A DNA stretch of 64,000 bases from Theristus sp. LFF4_11 (GCA_030248135.1 JASANC010003710.1:62001-126000), one strand, 5' to 3'. Counted from the first letter of the stretch, positions 59,001-64,000 are shown. The notes: generated by a model not told the origin, from the letters alone. Program-made: numbers and translations.

Positions 59001-61971
59001 AATGTCGTTATATTAACTACCCATGTACTAGTATTTGCAAATGGGTACAGCGGTTGAACCGTGGATATCAGTTGAGTTTGATTGTGTTCCTGAAAGCACA
59101 TTTGTAAGCTGTGCTTGGACAGGATTGTCCAATGGCTCCACAACGGACGCACTTGATTGACGCACTATCACAGGGAAAAGAACATTCCAAATGTACTTCA
59201 GTACGTACATACTTCATACATAGTAGAAAGCTCCCATATTTGTTTAGGTATGTACATACAGTGGCGGCCAAAAGTGTTGGAACGCTGCGCGCATGTGTGC
59301 GCGTGTGTTGCGCGTGTGTATCATCAGCCTTACAAACGCTATTATAAGAATCCCATGCTAATTTTTTTTGTGATTATTGAGTGTGTCTAATACACCATCC
59401 GCTAGGTTTTTTTGCTGTAGCATAATTTATTTGACAAATATAGAACATTACAACACACCTCCATTTGGCAGTAAATTTGTTTCAAAACTATTTGACAAGA
59501 AAATATAGCGGAATAAAGAATACAACCCGACTGGAACCCGAAACATGAATGCAATACACGTCTGTTAGATAACTCAAACACAAACAAACGCTAATACTTC
59601 GTAGAATAGTTTTCTTGCGAATGATTTTGAATCAGTTTTACTGCCAGTTAAATGCAATGGAGGCGTATTGTAATGTTCGGTATTTGTCAAATAAATGTAT
59701 GCTTCAGTAAAAAACCTGCAAATAGTGTACCAGATACACTCAGTGATCTAAAAAACAAAAAAATATTAGCATGGGATTCTTTTATAGCGTTTGTACGGCT
59801 GATGCAACACACGCACAATACACAGCACACACACACACACACGCGCAGGGTTCCAACACTTTTGGCCGCCACTGTAGTTTGACCATAGCATTTTAATTAT
59901 GCATACAACTAACAACAGACATAATTAGATACATACCTGTTTGTCTTGCCCCCTTAAGAGAGCGCGTATCTGCATGCATTTGAGGAATTTCCATAAATGC
60001 AAACATATTTATTACATACTTAGTCATAATTGTCTGACTGCGCCATAATCGCAAATATGTGATACATACCATTTATAGATACCTCGATGGCTCAGTTATG
60101 TTACGCCACTATGGTAGATACCATATACGTCGATGAGCTAATTATGTGTGCTACTATGGTACATTTGGAGTACATACATGTGTACATTATCGTAGTTCTT
60201 TTCCCTGTGTATTACGGTATGGCCGATTAAACGTGGCAGCTTTTTTCAGGGTGCAAGGAGCGCGCAAAAATTGAATGAAAAAAAGACGTTCAGAAATTCA
60301 ATAGCGTGTCAAATTTATTGTGTTTCTTAAAATTAATTGGTTATTCTTGCTGTTCTGTTTAATGTTTATTCATTGTATACACGTTTGGCAAATATCTGAG
60401 CATTTATGAGAAAGGCAACACCTAGTCTGCGACTAATTTTGACTTAATTAAGAAGACTAGGACAGCCTTATTTATTCGGCGATACTGTATTTGTTATACA
60501 CCTTTTAACTAAGAACCTCCCAGCCATCAGATAAAATATCTATCATACCTTATTGCACACGTGTCAAGTTGTGCTGACTATTTTTGTTCCAACTAGTCTG
60601 CATTACAGCCAGAATTGCAATTACATTACAAACCTCAAAATTATCGTAAATCGTTACGTTGAAAGTGTTTGTATTGGTGGTATCAGGAACCGTCAGATTT
60701 TGTTGAACATCGCCCAATTGGTATTCGTAATAGAGTGGAATTCCTGAAATCATGAAGTAAGGAATCGACGCTTATTATTGTTTGTTATTTCAGCCAAAAT
60801 TTCAATATACCGCGAAAAACAATTATAATAGGTCACACAAACCATTTCCAACGGCGAACAAAATAGAATTATTGACGGCTCTTGGTACCAGCCAGCCACA
60901 TCCGGACTCGTGCGCTGCTACATAATCACTACTGTTTTCTAATTGAGCTTGAACTCGTATAGTAAAATTTTCAATCGGGTCGACAACGTGAATCTAAAAC
61001 GTGTTACGTTCAGCATAATCACAAAAATCAGGGCTATTTATAAAAATTATGGTAGTCCAAAAAAATTGTGAACCGTTAAGTTTGATACAAAGAATTGAGT
61101 GCCAATGATGTTGGTAAATGTCACATTAGCCGTGTAGAATCCAGCAATGTTGAAAGGAACGTTCAAAAAAGTATGTGGCGTTGTATTTGTCTGCAACACA
61201 TGGCCTTCGATTTGGATTTCTACCTCTGCCTTTGTACACGCTGAAACATACTGCAAACTCAGATTCTTCATTCATTTTTTGATTTTCTCAACTGTTAGTT
61301 TGCGCAACGTACGTGGACCAGTTCCATTTAAATAGGAAGGCGGTTCAAGTTCAACGGTGATGTTAATAACGTAGCCCGTGTGGATTAGCGTGCGATCCGC
61401 TGTCAGGATAATTCGTGGATACAATAGAACTGGAGCAAATGCAGTCGTCTCCGTGGCAGGACCAAACAGCTCTGGGTGCAGCGGGTACGCTGTGACCGCG
61501 TACATTGTACCGTTCCAATTCGATGGCTACGAGTTTGTAAATGTAGGCACATTGTAGTTGTAGTTGTACTTGTACGTTGTAGTTTGAGCTTGATCGACTA
61601 CGGTTTTGATTTAATATATTTTTAGGCTCAGCGACTCAATTCGTGTGCAAACGAAGTAAGAAAACTAGTTTCAATTTTTATATGGCAATTCAAAATAGCA
61701 TTAAGTGAGTCGGTCCTAACTAGGGGACTCTGATCCTAATCACTTTCTCAATTTTGAACTCCCGCGTCATATATGAAACTGCTCACCTGTCTATGCGCGC
61801 CTTGAGTCTCGGGACCAAATAAAAGAAAGATAACATTCGAATACGGCATAAAAATCAACGGTTTTTTACAAACCGAATACGAAGGCAGATGAAACGTGAC
61901 ATTCTTTTCCGTGGTCGTGATGTTGTAGTCAACATCGTCAAAGCGTACAACGTAAGACACCGGTATGCCTA
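7343..61971 (-). CDS. Giant polycystin-1 family receptor-channel with tandem lectin modules (5' partial)
   Basis: A single multi-exon gene on the minus strand, over 54 kb and probably more than 100 exons. Domain order in the protein: PKD-like array, about 12 C-type-lectin/PKD-like modules, PKD, REJ, GAIN-like stalk with GPS, membrane helix, PLAT, polycystin membrane region with TOP domain, cytoplasmic tail. This order (PKD-lectin-REJ-GPS-PLAT-channel) is diagnostic of polycystin-1 proteins, which act in cilia or sensory membranes with a polycystin-2 subunit. Most exons of 100-250 bases have clear GT-AG borders. No signal-peptide exon was found, and the most distal coding exon at about 61877-61971 begins with a splice acceptor, so the true start is likely beyond 64000. 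The gene is exceptional in its number of lectin modules. Treating it as one gene rests on continuous domain logic, not on transcript data; gene predictors might split it. Confidence 0.85.
8116..9355 (-). other. Polycystin channel core: voltage-sensor-like helices and pore region
   Basis: Exons 9157-9355, 8742-8984, 8356-8674 and 8116-8267. The first ends the TOP domain (MDNRTRAIFIEFGVYNAQSN). The second holds two helices (LLFEIFFILSIIAFVYMIAT and FWSYIDLAIVVMALSAALFY). The third carries the S4-S5-like ANIKMLKLLRVNSRM, helix ELIAFTILFSIVYTAF and the pore-loop position AAMLGKFSF. The last is the final helix (WFFFVFMVMQATILINMLVM). At the filter position polycystin-2 has LGD, whereas this protein has LGK. 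That argues for a polycystin-1-type partner subunit rather than a self-sufficient cation channel. Confidence 0.88.
9515..10738 (-). other. Polycystin extracellular TOP domain
   Basis: Exons 10600-10738 (SYFYTKTLRDHF), 10368-10533 (ISSPDDFWQWTDTVL; ends with IRQIRIVG) and 9515-9770. The last has the two conserved cysteines DDCIIHG and VDWCHG, then PGWRPLGYG and FNTYSAGGYLLPL. These match the conserved polycystin loop between the first and second channel helices. The intron between the last two exons (9771-10367) contains a 251-bp MITE. Confidence 0.88.
9885..10135. repeat. MITE, TACGGTATGGCC family, copy 1
   Basis: Ends CGGTATGGCCTATTAAAC and the complement of CAGCATAGCCGAATAAA, TA on both sides. 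It sits in the intron splitting the TOP domain. A second copy, similar over its whole length including CAGCTTTTTTCAG-like and GCGCGCAAAA tracts, is at 60215-60487. A diverged relative starts near 37767. Confidence 0.82.
10872..12399 (-). other. Polycystin-1 membrane helices after PLAT
   Basis: Exons about 12278-12399, 12117-12193, 11860-12002, 11555-11676, 11331-11487, 11145-11268 and 10872-11021. The first begins LSVFTRPPYSRFRRVERTTC, the conserved polycystin-1 segment before the second membrane helix, and continues into VMVLIMLSMLASAMWYG. Later hydrophobic segments are GIGVMCNLVIMPVCLIII, IAWLASFAAIGASAFFIYSY, LLFIAIFCACLCARF and VNVGFAAIVLIICYG. A basic RVESLKLKRLNALL run precedes the last helix, as in other polycystins. 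Confidence 0.82.
12753..13225 (-). other. PLAT/LH2 domain of polycystin
   Basis: Exons 13038-13225 and 12753-12918. Conserved PLAT features are FVYEILVRTGYTHGSATDSK, the strand KISFILTGE, LGDLQWLRIWHDNSG and ERWLAIDEEDG. The domain follows the first membrane helix on the cytoplasmic side, as in polycystin-1 and PKD1L proteins. The next exon (about 12577-12669) begins TERMVGVSSRLELEET and leads to the second membrane helix. Confidence 0.9.
13739..14258 (-). other. GPS site and first membrane helix
   Basis: Exons about 14110-14251 and 13739-13992. The first has GCYFLNTLSDAWSSDGMS. The second continues PLDDSSPRLLYCESNHLTPF, then the helix SIYVSLLIIFVTYGLVMAYA. The pattern is the GPS of GAIN domains, with autocleavage expected between Leu and Thr of His-Leu-Thr. 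Two of the usual four cysteines are replaced (GMS for GCS, CES for CxC), while Trp and HLT remain. I infer that cleavage is possible but that the fold lacks at least one disulphide. Confidence 0.82.
16634..17504. repeat. Inverted-repeat element, TACAGGGTGTTCC family, copy 1
   Basis: The left end CAGGGTGTTCCGTAAGTAG continues GTGATACCAACTTTGAAATG. An inverted copy of this inner sequence (CTTCAAAGTTGGTATC) ends near 17504, but the matching outermost bases are lost on the right. Long TTTTAAC- and AAAATTTTAG-rich arms pair with each other. A related copy is at 47747-48505 and a partial left end at about 27510. No transposase is seen. Confidence 0.7.
18380..18896 (-). pseudogene. Decayed mariner/Tc-type transposase fragment
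   Basis: On the minus strand near 18480-18520 the translation reads WPSRSPDLTPCD, a hallmark of the C-terminal catalytic region of mariner-like (DDE/D) transposases, followed by frameshifts and stops. A terminal-repeat-like end, CAGGGTGGTTCAAAAA on the minus strand, lies at about 18881-18896. Only some 400 bases separate it from the motif, so most of the gene is deleted. The opposite end was not found. It lies in a polycystin intron. Confidence 0.7.
19500..23480 (-). other. REJ region of polycystin
   Basis: Exons at about 23200-23463, 23050-23150, 22490-22722, 22225-22410, 21830-21960, 21195-21349, 20920-21050, 20690-20845, 20458-20605 and 19595-19903. The best mark is CNVSPKTATALQDKFALTC followed by AGWIDSDD, the characteristic REJ signature in polycystins. 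The region opens with VTIKCVYTNRILRHW and contains a Pro/Gly segment (GKWFPPGHLYEVGVYITKL) typical of the domain. Some outer exons are assigned only by reading frame and splice sites. Confidence 0.78.
23481..25060. other. Long intron with repeat end and odd plus-strand ORF
   Basis: This 1.6-kb intron lies between the PKD and REJ exons. A transposon-like end, CAGGGTGATTTAAAAAACATC, begins at 23547 with TA before it; no partner end was found. On the plus strand 24180-24317 encodes a polar, helix-like stretch ending ALYLYATVVESD and a stop. About 24335-24520 has imperfect repeats of TTCATTCGGTCTGTTGAC and GTTCAATCA. Nothing else is recognised. Confidence 0.45.
25063..25937 (-). other. PKD domain next to the REJ region
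   Basis: Exons about 25676-25937, 25395-25543 and 25110-25330. The middle one reads ATELSPFDCLVIDWGDDSPW; WGDDSP is the classic PKD W-x-D/G-G turn, better preserved than in the repeated modules. The last continues with PGSRAMTAYVFNYVSEAS, matching the PKD strand before the final beta strand. It precedes REJ directly. Confidence 0.75.
26015..28568 (-). other. Lectin/PKD-like module 12 (most C-terminal)
   Basis: Lectin exons about 28477-28568 (VCSGWWLQYKSKEILF), 27362-27472 (FCDSVDAEFLGYNILAAEK) and 27190-27290 (ends AGVLCARRS in place of YICERQ). Spacer about 27020-27112; PKD-like exons about 26670-26877 and 26395-26592 (GPDTLAVQYIWW). The segment-6 exon (about 26020-26155, VAIKYPYEGNENMI) is strongly diverged. 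The lectin half is split by an intron of about 1 kb carrying repeat sequence. Confidence 0.7.
27510..27890. repeat. Repeat copy in module-12 intron
   Basis: The start resembles the left end of the 16634 element (TAAGTAGTGACACAAACTTTG). From about 27660 to 27890 it matches a second intronic stretch at about 50870-51090: AGACCTCTGGTT, AAAATTTTAA, ATTTCGTGCCAAAA and CCAAAC occur in the same order. The element is degenerate and its right end is unclear. Confidence 0.5.
28750..30229 (-). other. Lectin/PKD-like module 11
   Basis: Lectin exons about 30020-30229 (VCYGKWLQFRSQEYLVSE; ADCVSRQAHLANI) and 29847-29990 (HHFICERNRK). Short spacer about 29630-29705 (FTLHFNASFNTTAESP). PKD-like exons about 29341-29541 (PEPANITVPFLWFYNYP) and 29020-29293 (LGRWRLQAQLLNGVDDTW). 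The segment-6 exon is about 28750-28938 (VVCEPFEYKIAQTYFSYG). All reading frames are open across these exons. Confidence 0.75.
31126..33826 (-). other. Lectin/PKD-like module 10
   Basis: Lectin exons about 33744-33826 (RCSGWWLHHYSRELYVE), 33555-33674 (FQCFLLDGFLMNVTDTDG) and 33378-33506 (LPFICERTST). Spacer about 33205-33320 (FTLRFNDSHQSRF). Then about 31697-31911, 31382-31586 (GPDKIRIHGFHKWPL; LGVWTIKVMLESGVDTVW) and about 31126-31320 (LTMAYFPYHQNQTSN). A 1,058-bp transposon occupies the intron between spacer and PKD-like exons. Confidence 0.72.
32109..33166. repeat. Inverted-repeat element, 1,058 bp, CAGGGTGAGCC family
   Basis: Arms of about 220 bases pair from CAGGGTGAGCCAAAAAA on the left to its complement on the right. 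TA is on both sides. The inner arm includes AGCTGAAAATTGG and CTCACTACAGCAAAATAT. The central 600 bases have no recognisable transposase. It lies in the polycystin intron of module 10. Confidence 0.85.
33890..35704 (-). other. Lectin/PKD-like module 9
   Basis: Lectin exons about 35490-35704 (IQCRGWWHQYNNKEYYVS; TECTGRNAKLANLS) and 35237-35339 (LWVAGPNKTVRL; GYICERQ). Spacer about 35052-35150 (KNYSLTWNDSLATSYW). Then 34765-34964 (TNETVQFPVYLISREYL). The PKD-like domain is split by an extra intron (34530-34672, GPNTLDAYFYEVYPDG, and 34262-34366, ITGIYSVGVMLDNGVSQI). Segment 6 is 33890-34073 (MVCLPMKFDILMSYFPHG). The extra intron distinguishes it from modules 4-8. Confidence 0.78.
35757..37492 (-). 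other. Lectin/PKD-like module 8
   Basis: Lectin exons about 37290-37485 (IQCAGWWHQYQNREYYVS; TECSSRNAKLANLS) and 36979-37102 (DSIKLTNDYYKYNAT; GYICERQ). Spacer about 36796-36900 (KNFSLEWNDSS). Then about 36498-36703 (TNETVQFPIYLIMRQYL), 36239-36437 (GPNTLRVFYEFIDPDG; WNGVSTLISHYY) and 35757-35941 (VVCRPTDFQITQAFFPYQ). This is one of the most regular modules and a good type example. Confidence 0.83.
37516..38762. repeat. Inverted-repeat element with 240-base arms and nested insert
   Basis: The ends are CACATAAGAGCGGTATG and the complement of CACATAAAGGCAGTATG. The arms pair for about 240 bases, through CGCTCGATGGTCAAAA, TAACTCGGGATAGG-like, TGTTGGCCGATG and CGGTGGCTCCGGCGA stretches. The centre (about 37761-38540) is itself a smaller inverted-repeat element with ends CCGAGGTGACCACG and CCGAGGTAACCACG. 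The left part of that inner element resembles the TACGGTATGGCC family. No transposase is seen. Confidence 0.78.
37761..38540. repeat. Element nested inside the 37516-38762 repeat
   Basis: Outer sequence GCAAATCCGAGGTGACCACG on the left is mirrored by CGTGGTTACCTCGGATTTGC on the right. Immediately inside the left end, GGAATGGCCGAGTAAACATG and a GCGCGCGAAATTTAAATGA tract are close to the 9885 and 60215 MITEs. It could be a third, longer member of that family or the natural core of the outer element. Confidence 0.55.
38781..39992. repeat. Inverted-repeat element, 1,212 bp, CAGAGTGGT family
   Basis: The right end complement reads CAGAGTGGTTCAAAAGTAG and the left end CAGAGTGGTCTAAAAGTAG, with TA flanks on both sides. 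The left arm is interrupted after 19 bases by a second element (38800-39168) and resumes at TGGGTGCAATTTGAAATCAC, pairing with the right arm up to AAGTTTGTGCTT. No open transposase frame was recognised. Confidence 0.82.
38800..39168. repeat. 369-bp element nested in a terminal repeat, TAG duplication
   Basis: Ends CACAGGGAAAATGGTCC and the complement of CACAGGGAAGACGGTCC, flanked on both sides by TAG. Removing it restores the interrupted left arm of the 38781-39992 element, which proves insertion and gives the order of events. The short GC-rich interior contains GGAGCAGCRATGTA-type repeats. The three-base duplication sets it apart from the TA-flanked families. Confidence 0.8.
41024..41050. 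repeat. Solo end of the CAGTGGCGGCC element
   Basis: CAGTGGCGGCCAAAAATTTG preceded by TA matches the terminal repeat of the complete element at 59259-59874. No partner end lies nearby, so this is a truncated or eroded copy in a polycystin intron. Confidence 0.6.
41380..42943. repeat. 1,564-bp element with CACAGGAGAAAC ends, TTA duplication
   Basis: Left end CACAGGAGAAACGATTTTTT and right end complement CACAGGAGAAACAATTTTTT, each flanked by TTA. Subterminal regions are rich in ATGTTGCATAT/ACATACAT motifs in both orientations. Inside, a stretch around CTCCTGTGGTTGTACACAGAAC (about 42190) recurs near 42415 as a direct repeat. No transposase frame. The three-base duplication and CACAGG termini recall the 38800 element. 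Confidence 0.8.
43256..44730 (-). other. Lectin/PKD-like module 6
   Basis: Lectin exons about 44540-44730 (QCIGWWHQYDHREFFIS; TECNVRDAELANLT) and 44360-44475 (ALQLTNDHYKYNAT). The final lectin motif is YICGRQ instead of YICERQ. Spacer about 44178-44280; then about 43857-44062 (TNETVQFPIYIITREYL), 43608-43797 (GPNTLRVFYEYVDPDG) and 43256-43439 (VVCRPTSFQITQAFFPYD). It is close to module 5 at the DNA level. Confidence 0.83.
43605..47415. repeat. Recent tandem duplication, period about 1.75 kb
   Basis: The stretch starting at GGTAGTAATGAGATATCGCTG recurs at about 43610, 45358 and 47424. Between the first two copies the offset is constant at about 1,749 bases over both exons and introns (for example 44181 against 45930). 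The two copies differ at only scattered bases. The second period is longer (about 2.07 kb) because of extra intron sequence at 46800-47400. This shows growth of the module array by unequal exchange. Confidence 0.85.
44835..46480 (-). other. Lectin/PKD-like module 5
   Basis: Lectin exons about 46290-46480 and 46113-46223 (again YICGRQ). Spacer about 45920-46023; then about 45629-45834, 45354-45548 (GPNTLRVFYEFVDPDG; RHWQIRITVWNGVSTAISHY) and 44838-45012 (VCRPADFRITQAFFPYQNAS). The segment-6 exon is almost identical to the one in module 4. Confidence 0.83.
47686..47715 (-). pseudogene. Broken copy of the PKD-like exon-4 end
   Basis: About 30 bases match the downstream border of the NEPYVSC-type exon seen intact at 48532, 45629 and 43857, including the splice donor. 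Similarity stops abruptly at 47715. The intact exon resumes only after the 47747-48505 element. It is a truncated exon left at a duplication junction; splicing probably skips it. Confidence 0.65.
47747..48505. repeat. Inverted-repeat element, TACAGGGTGTTCC family, copy 2
   Basis: Left end CAGGGTGTTCCATACGCAG and right end (CAGGGTGACCCATAAGTGG on the complement), with arms sharing AACTTTTAACTTTTGTAG-like and GGCGAGTTACAAC sequences with the 16634 copy. TA precedes it; the right flank is CA, a likely mutated TA. Length is 759 bases. No coding capacity. Confidence 0.78.
49560..51963 (-). other. Lectin/PKD-like module 3
   Basis: Lectin exons about 51765-51963 (ECTGWWHQYGSSEFFVS; ADCETRYSSLAELD) and 51553-51671 (SVHLKNWHYHYYAT; GFICQRH). 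Spacer about 51345-51472 (FIVSFNDTSSTIVQQ). Then 50144-50332 (TPTLTLNPVALLNENVTILL), 49838-50026 (RVYYQYLNPFGLNGTFADL) and 49562-49738 (VVCRPTDFRITQTFFPYQ). A 1-kb intron between spacer and next exon carries repeat sequence. Confidence 0.8.
50870..51345. repeat. Degenerate repeats in the module-3 intron
   Basis: About 50870-51090 matches the intronic repeat at 27660-27890. Next to it, about 51108-51345 is an imperfect inverted repeat: an ATGGCGCCTATTCGTCAACA stretch on the left pairs with the complement of TGTTGACGAACATCAGCCAT on the right. Confidence 0.5.
52051..54285 (-). other. Lectin/PKD-like module 2
   Basis: Lectin exons about 54178-54285 (CTGEWFTYNDGNEYYIG), 54008-54120 (ELANLTSTAQNNQFYSAML) and 52985-53089 (VVAYYICYRN in place of YICERQ). 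Spacer and exon 4 are fused in one exon, about 52605-52894 (FTISINDSQSSEFYG; DVPTFTINSVAFLMEQ). PKD-like exon about 52303-52496 (HDSLRIRYHYRVPNG). Segment 6 about 52051-52230 (VMCRVQDIQITQLFFPYE). The intron at 53090-54007 shows nothing recognisable. Confidence 0.76.
54348..56914 (-). other. Lectin/PKD-like module 1 and preceding segment
   Basis: An introductory segment-6-type exon lies at 56735-56914 (NCLPDGLQLASIYYPYNG). Lectin exons about 56460-56655 (YCSGWWVAIANREMHAS; TNCANMNAHVARA) and 56269-56373 (LQYVCER). Spacer about 55879-56010 (NYSVLVNDSSGTLS). Then about 54880-55096 (LSFEVILRDETAILLGW), 54625-54787 (SHYYMFAWYNDTLNN) and 54348-54536 (VCKATAHYLIASYFAANY). It is the most diverged module, with a dead transposon in its spacer intron. 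Confidence 0.74.
55156..55876 (-). pseudogene. Dead mariner-like element with transposase remnant
   Basis: Terminal repeats CAGGGTGGTTCAAAAAACTA (left) and CAGGGCGATCCAAAACTACA (right, complement) bound 721 bases; TA follows on the right. On the minus strand, 55690 to 55440 translates to WPARSPDL, then a frameshift, then FWEHLKHLVDAG and later AVIENRSALIEQFKRF. These match the order of a DDE/D transposase C-terminus (…WPARSPDLNP-type motif, helical end). At least two frameshifts or stops break it. The long plus-strand frame at 55270-55755 is its antisense. Confidence 0.8.
59259..59874. repeat. Tc1/mariner-type MITE, CAGTGGCGGCCAAAAG ends
   Basis: Perfect terminal repeats, beginning CAGTGGCGGCCAAAAGTGTT, with TA on both sides. 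The left subterminal region is GCGCGTGTGT-rich and pairs with an (AC)n tract at about 59826-59848. Ends of the form CAGTGGCGGCCAAAAGT are typical of Tc1-like elements. The 616-bp body has no intact transposase. It sits in an intron of the polycystin N-terminal region. Confidence 0.9.
60215..60487. repeat. MITE, TACGGTATGGCC family, copy 2
   Basis: Ends CGGTATGGCCGATTAAAC and the complement of CAGTATCGCCGAATAAA, TA on both sides; 273 bases. Similar along its length to the 9885-10135 copy (GCAGCTTTTTTCAGG, GCGCGCAAAA, AAAAAGACGTT tracts). Intronic. Confidence 0.85.
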
Positions 61972-64000
61972 AAATTATAATTTTTCTTCTTCAATAGTGC
62001 AAAATTTAGAGGAAAGAAAGAACAAATTGAAAGACGTGGAAGGTAAAAAAGAAACAATGTGGCGAGTTAAAAGGAGGCGGTCTATTCAGAAGCTGTTGTT
62101 GTTATTTGGAGACATCTGAAAGCCTGAAAAGGTTAAAAATAGTTAGGTTAGCTTGTTGGTTTAGTTTTTGCGCATTGTGAATTGATTGTCATGGTCTTCG
62201 CGGATGTTGGTTGCAACACGTGTACCTAAAAAGTTTAAAAATTTAATTTGCTGTTTCATTATCGTTTTGTTGCTAAACAGCATGACTTATATGTTACGTA
62301 TGTACATGTAAGGTTAAAACTAAACTGGATGAAAGCAAGCATAAGTTTTGCAACAGCACATTACATTGAGTAGTTATTGTCATAACAATATTCATGCCAA
62401 CCAAAAGCCAACATAGCCTTACAATGCAGCTAATGACATCAGGATGACCATCAATATCATAGCGTAGCTAATCAGTTAATTGACACTTGCACACGTATTG
62501 TCACAGTTTTAGCTTATAATCAATTCCCATTGCGGTACATTTGACAACGTTTGTGAATAACTCGCTGGTTTTATCTGCTGGCGTAAACTTCATCTAGAAC
62601 CGCTAAAATCGTACAGTGTATGTACATGTATGAACATTTGAACCTGCCTGATTGTCATGGTAATTGAATATATCTCGCTGTATGTGTCTGTGAGTGTCGT
62701 ACATATCCGGTAATTTGTAATGGCTCAAACAATGCTTAATTTAATTAAATGTACATATTGCCTGAAATTGAACACGGCTGCAAGCGCGTGAGGCATGCTA
62801 TACAGTGTCAGCCATAATTAATGTTGCACTTAGATAGCAATCGAGCTCCGTCGGATTGATAAAAGTAATTTTTTTGACGCATATGTACATAAATAAATGG
62901 CACAACATGAGCATGACTTTACACTGTTCAGTGATACATTTTGTATCTAGATACTTGCCTCACTGAGTTACAATATACTGTACATATACTGTGTAGAAAT
63001 TAAAGTACACTTCTCATTTTAAAAGTAAATACCAGATAGACGACCAAAAATCCCTTCAAATGTGGCACAAAACAAACACATACAAATACAATAAGGAAAC
63101 TTTTTAAAGCCTTTTAAGCCAATTTATAATAGCCCGTCAAAGGAAGATATCTTTTTATTTTGACAGTCTGCCGTTGAATGTTTCGGATAAAAGTCGTCAT
63201 AGGCCAAAAATGAGGTGATTTGCGTTTTTTATTACTTCAACACATGCGGTTCTATTGTATAAATATGAGGCCTTCTGCCGAAAAATCGCCTGAGGGTGGA
63301 CAGTCTAGAATTGGACTTGGTCTCCGATTTGGCTCAAATTTTAACAAAGTCAACTAGGTCCAAAAACTCGGCCAAAAATTAATTTTTAGCCCAATCGGCC
63401 AAACCACGCGCGAATGGCAGCCATTTTAAAAAGGTACACTTTTTTGGAGAGGTCATTTTGTGGACCTCATTTTTGGGCATGTTACGAAAAACGCTACCAT
63501 CAACACGTGCGTTCACCATTTAAGCTGAAATTTGTACTGTAGTTAGGAAACACTTTGGGCTATCCTTGGACTAATTTTTGGTTTTATTGCTTACTGTAAG
63601 CGCGCGGTACAGTAGTCTAAATGCAGCCTTTTTTGATCAAATGTGAAAATTCAAATGCTTCTGCACGTGTGCCGACAGAACAGATTGCGCTCAAATTTAG
63701 TATGTGAGTAGCAGTTTATCTGGGCTAACTGCACACCAAAAATCCAGTTTGTCCCGTACTTCTGTTACGAGTTACGGGGCGAAGAATTTGAATTTCCCTA
63801 GTAAAATGCCCCATTTTTTTAAAATTTTGTAAACTTTACCAAAAAACTAGCGCCTTCTGCAGCTGTTAATCTCAAAATAGCTGTAAACAGGGGTTTTCAA
63901 ATTTGCTAAAGACGGTTCAGGCATTAGTTTTTTTTGATTTGACCACATTGAACAAAAATAAACGGGAAATATTTCAGAAAAACCCGCCTTTTTTCCACTT
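61972..64000. other. Non-coding end of window (probable intron or 5' flank)
   Basis: About 2 kb with no convincing coding exon except one candidate at 62152-62227. It is AT-rich with TACATGTATGTACAT-type stretches (about 62290-62310, 62617-62630) and no recognisable transposon ends. Since the first sure polycystin exon (61971) starts at an acceptor, at least part of this is an intron. Confidence 0.5.
62152..62227 (-). other. Candidate further upstream polycystin exon (doubtful)
   Basis: After a good acceptor (TTTTTAG) the minus strand opens with VHVLQPTSAKTMTINSQCAK. That resembles the start of the exon at 60994 (IHVVDPIENFTIRVQAQL), and the following exon at 61971 (IPVSYVV) resembles the one after it (IPLYYEY). 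However, no GT donor occurs before an in-frame stop. It is either a decayed exon, one using a non-standard donor, or chance. Confidence 0.3.

Larger units (their letters stand above)
57053..61971 (-). other. N-terminal PKD-like array
   Basis: About 13 exons: 61877-61971 (IPVSYVVRFDDVDYNITTT), 61272-61543, 61067-61243, 60846-60994 (IHVVDPIENFTIRVQAQL), 60633-60745 (IPLYYEYQLGDVQQNL), 58880-59092, about 58631-58799, 58409-58580, 58143-58250, 57761-57984, 57508-57692, 57301-57411 and 57053-57242. The last has IDWDDGTPSYNG and MYNITLDVTDGMSTVSTF, a clear PKD domain. The others show recurring PKD-like strands (YTANVTFTNIIGTQFF, YNVTMIYSNLFGTWEH, SLGAEFTNIFGTTYFANLTN). Borders of the first three exons are uncertain. 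N-x-S/T sites are frequent, as expected for an ectodomain. Confidence 0.72.

Noticed and set aside
1..64000. tRNA, rRNA, CRISPR, operon or prokaryotic signals
   Set aside because: None were seen; the intron-rich animal gene structure makes CRISPR and ribosome-binding-site calls inappropriate. A tRNAscan run would be needed to exclude tRNAs fully.

Overview
The window is eukaryotic genomic DNA from an invertebrate animal. It is AT-rich, its genes are broken by many short GT-AG introns (often 50-300 bases), and the introns and intergenic stretches are full of small inverted-repeat DNA transposons. The two genes present are animal families: an atypical soluble guanylate cyclase of the insect Gyc-88E / nematode GCY-31 type and a polycystin-1-type receptor-channel. 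I infer a protostome, possibly ecdysozoan, but cannot name the species.

Layout, left to right. 1-1192: non-coding, mostly one 762-bp fold-back element. 1193-5704 (minus strand): a complete 15-exon cyclase gene with H-NOX haem domain, HNOBA domain, coiled-coil linker and catalytic domain. 5705-7342: intergenic, holding two more inverted-repeat elements. 7343 to at least 61971 (minus strand): one giant polycystin-1 family gene whose 5' end was not found and probably lies beyond the window. 61972-64000: non-coding apart from one doubtful exon.

Read from its N-terminal side (high coordinates), the polycystin has an array of PKD-like domains (about 57-62 kb). Then comes a tandem array of about 12 modules (26-56.9 kb), each made of a divergent C-type lectin domain, a beta-rich spacer, a degenerate PKD-like domain and a short conserved segment built on a VCRPTDFRITQ-like motif. 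These are followed by a PKD domain and REJ region (about 19.5-26 kb), a GAIN-like stalk with a GPS site that keeps His-Leu-Thr (13.7-19.5 kb), the first membrane helix, a PLAT domain (12.75-13.2 kb), the polycystin membrane region with its extracellular TOP domain (8.1-12.4 kb) and a charged cytoplasmic tail (7.3-8.0 kb). By rough count the protein is about 7,000-7,500 residues. Modules between 43.6 and 47.4 kb are near-identical in exons and introns, so the array has expanded recently.

At least a dozen non-autonomous transposons sit in the polycystin introns, some nested, and two carry decayed mariner-type transposase remnants. No RNA gene, CRISPR array or prokaryotic feature was seen. Exon borders were read by eye from splice signals, reading frame and repeat homology. 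Those of the cyclase and of the polycystin membrane region are the firmest; ectodomain borders are approximate.
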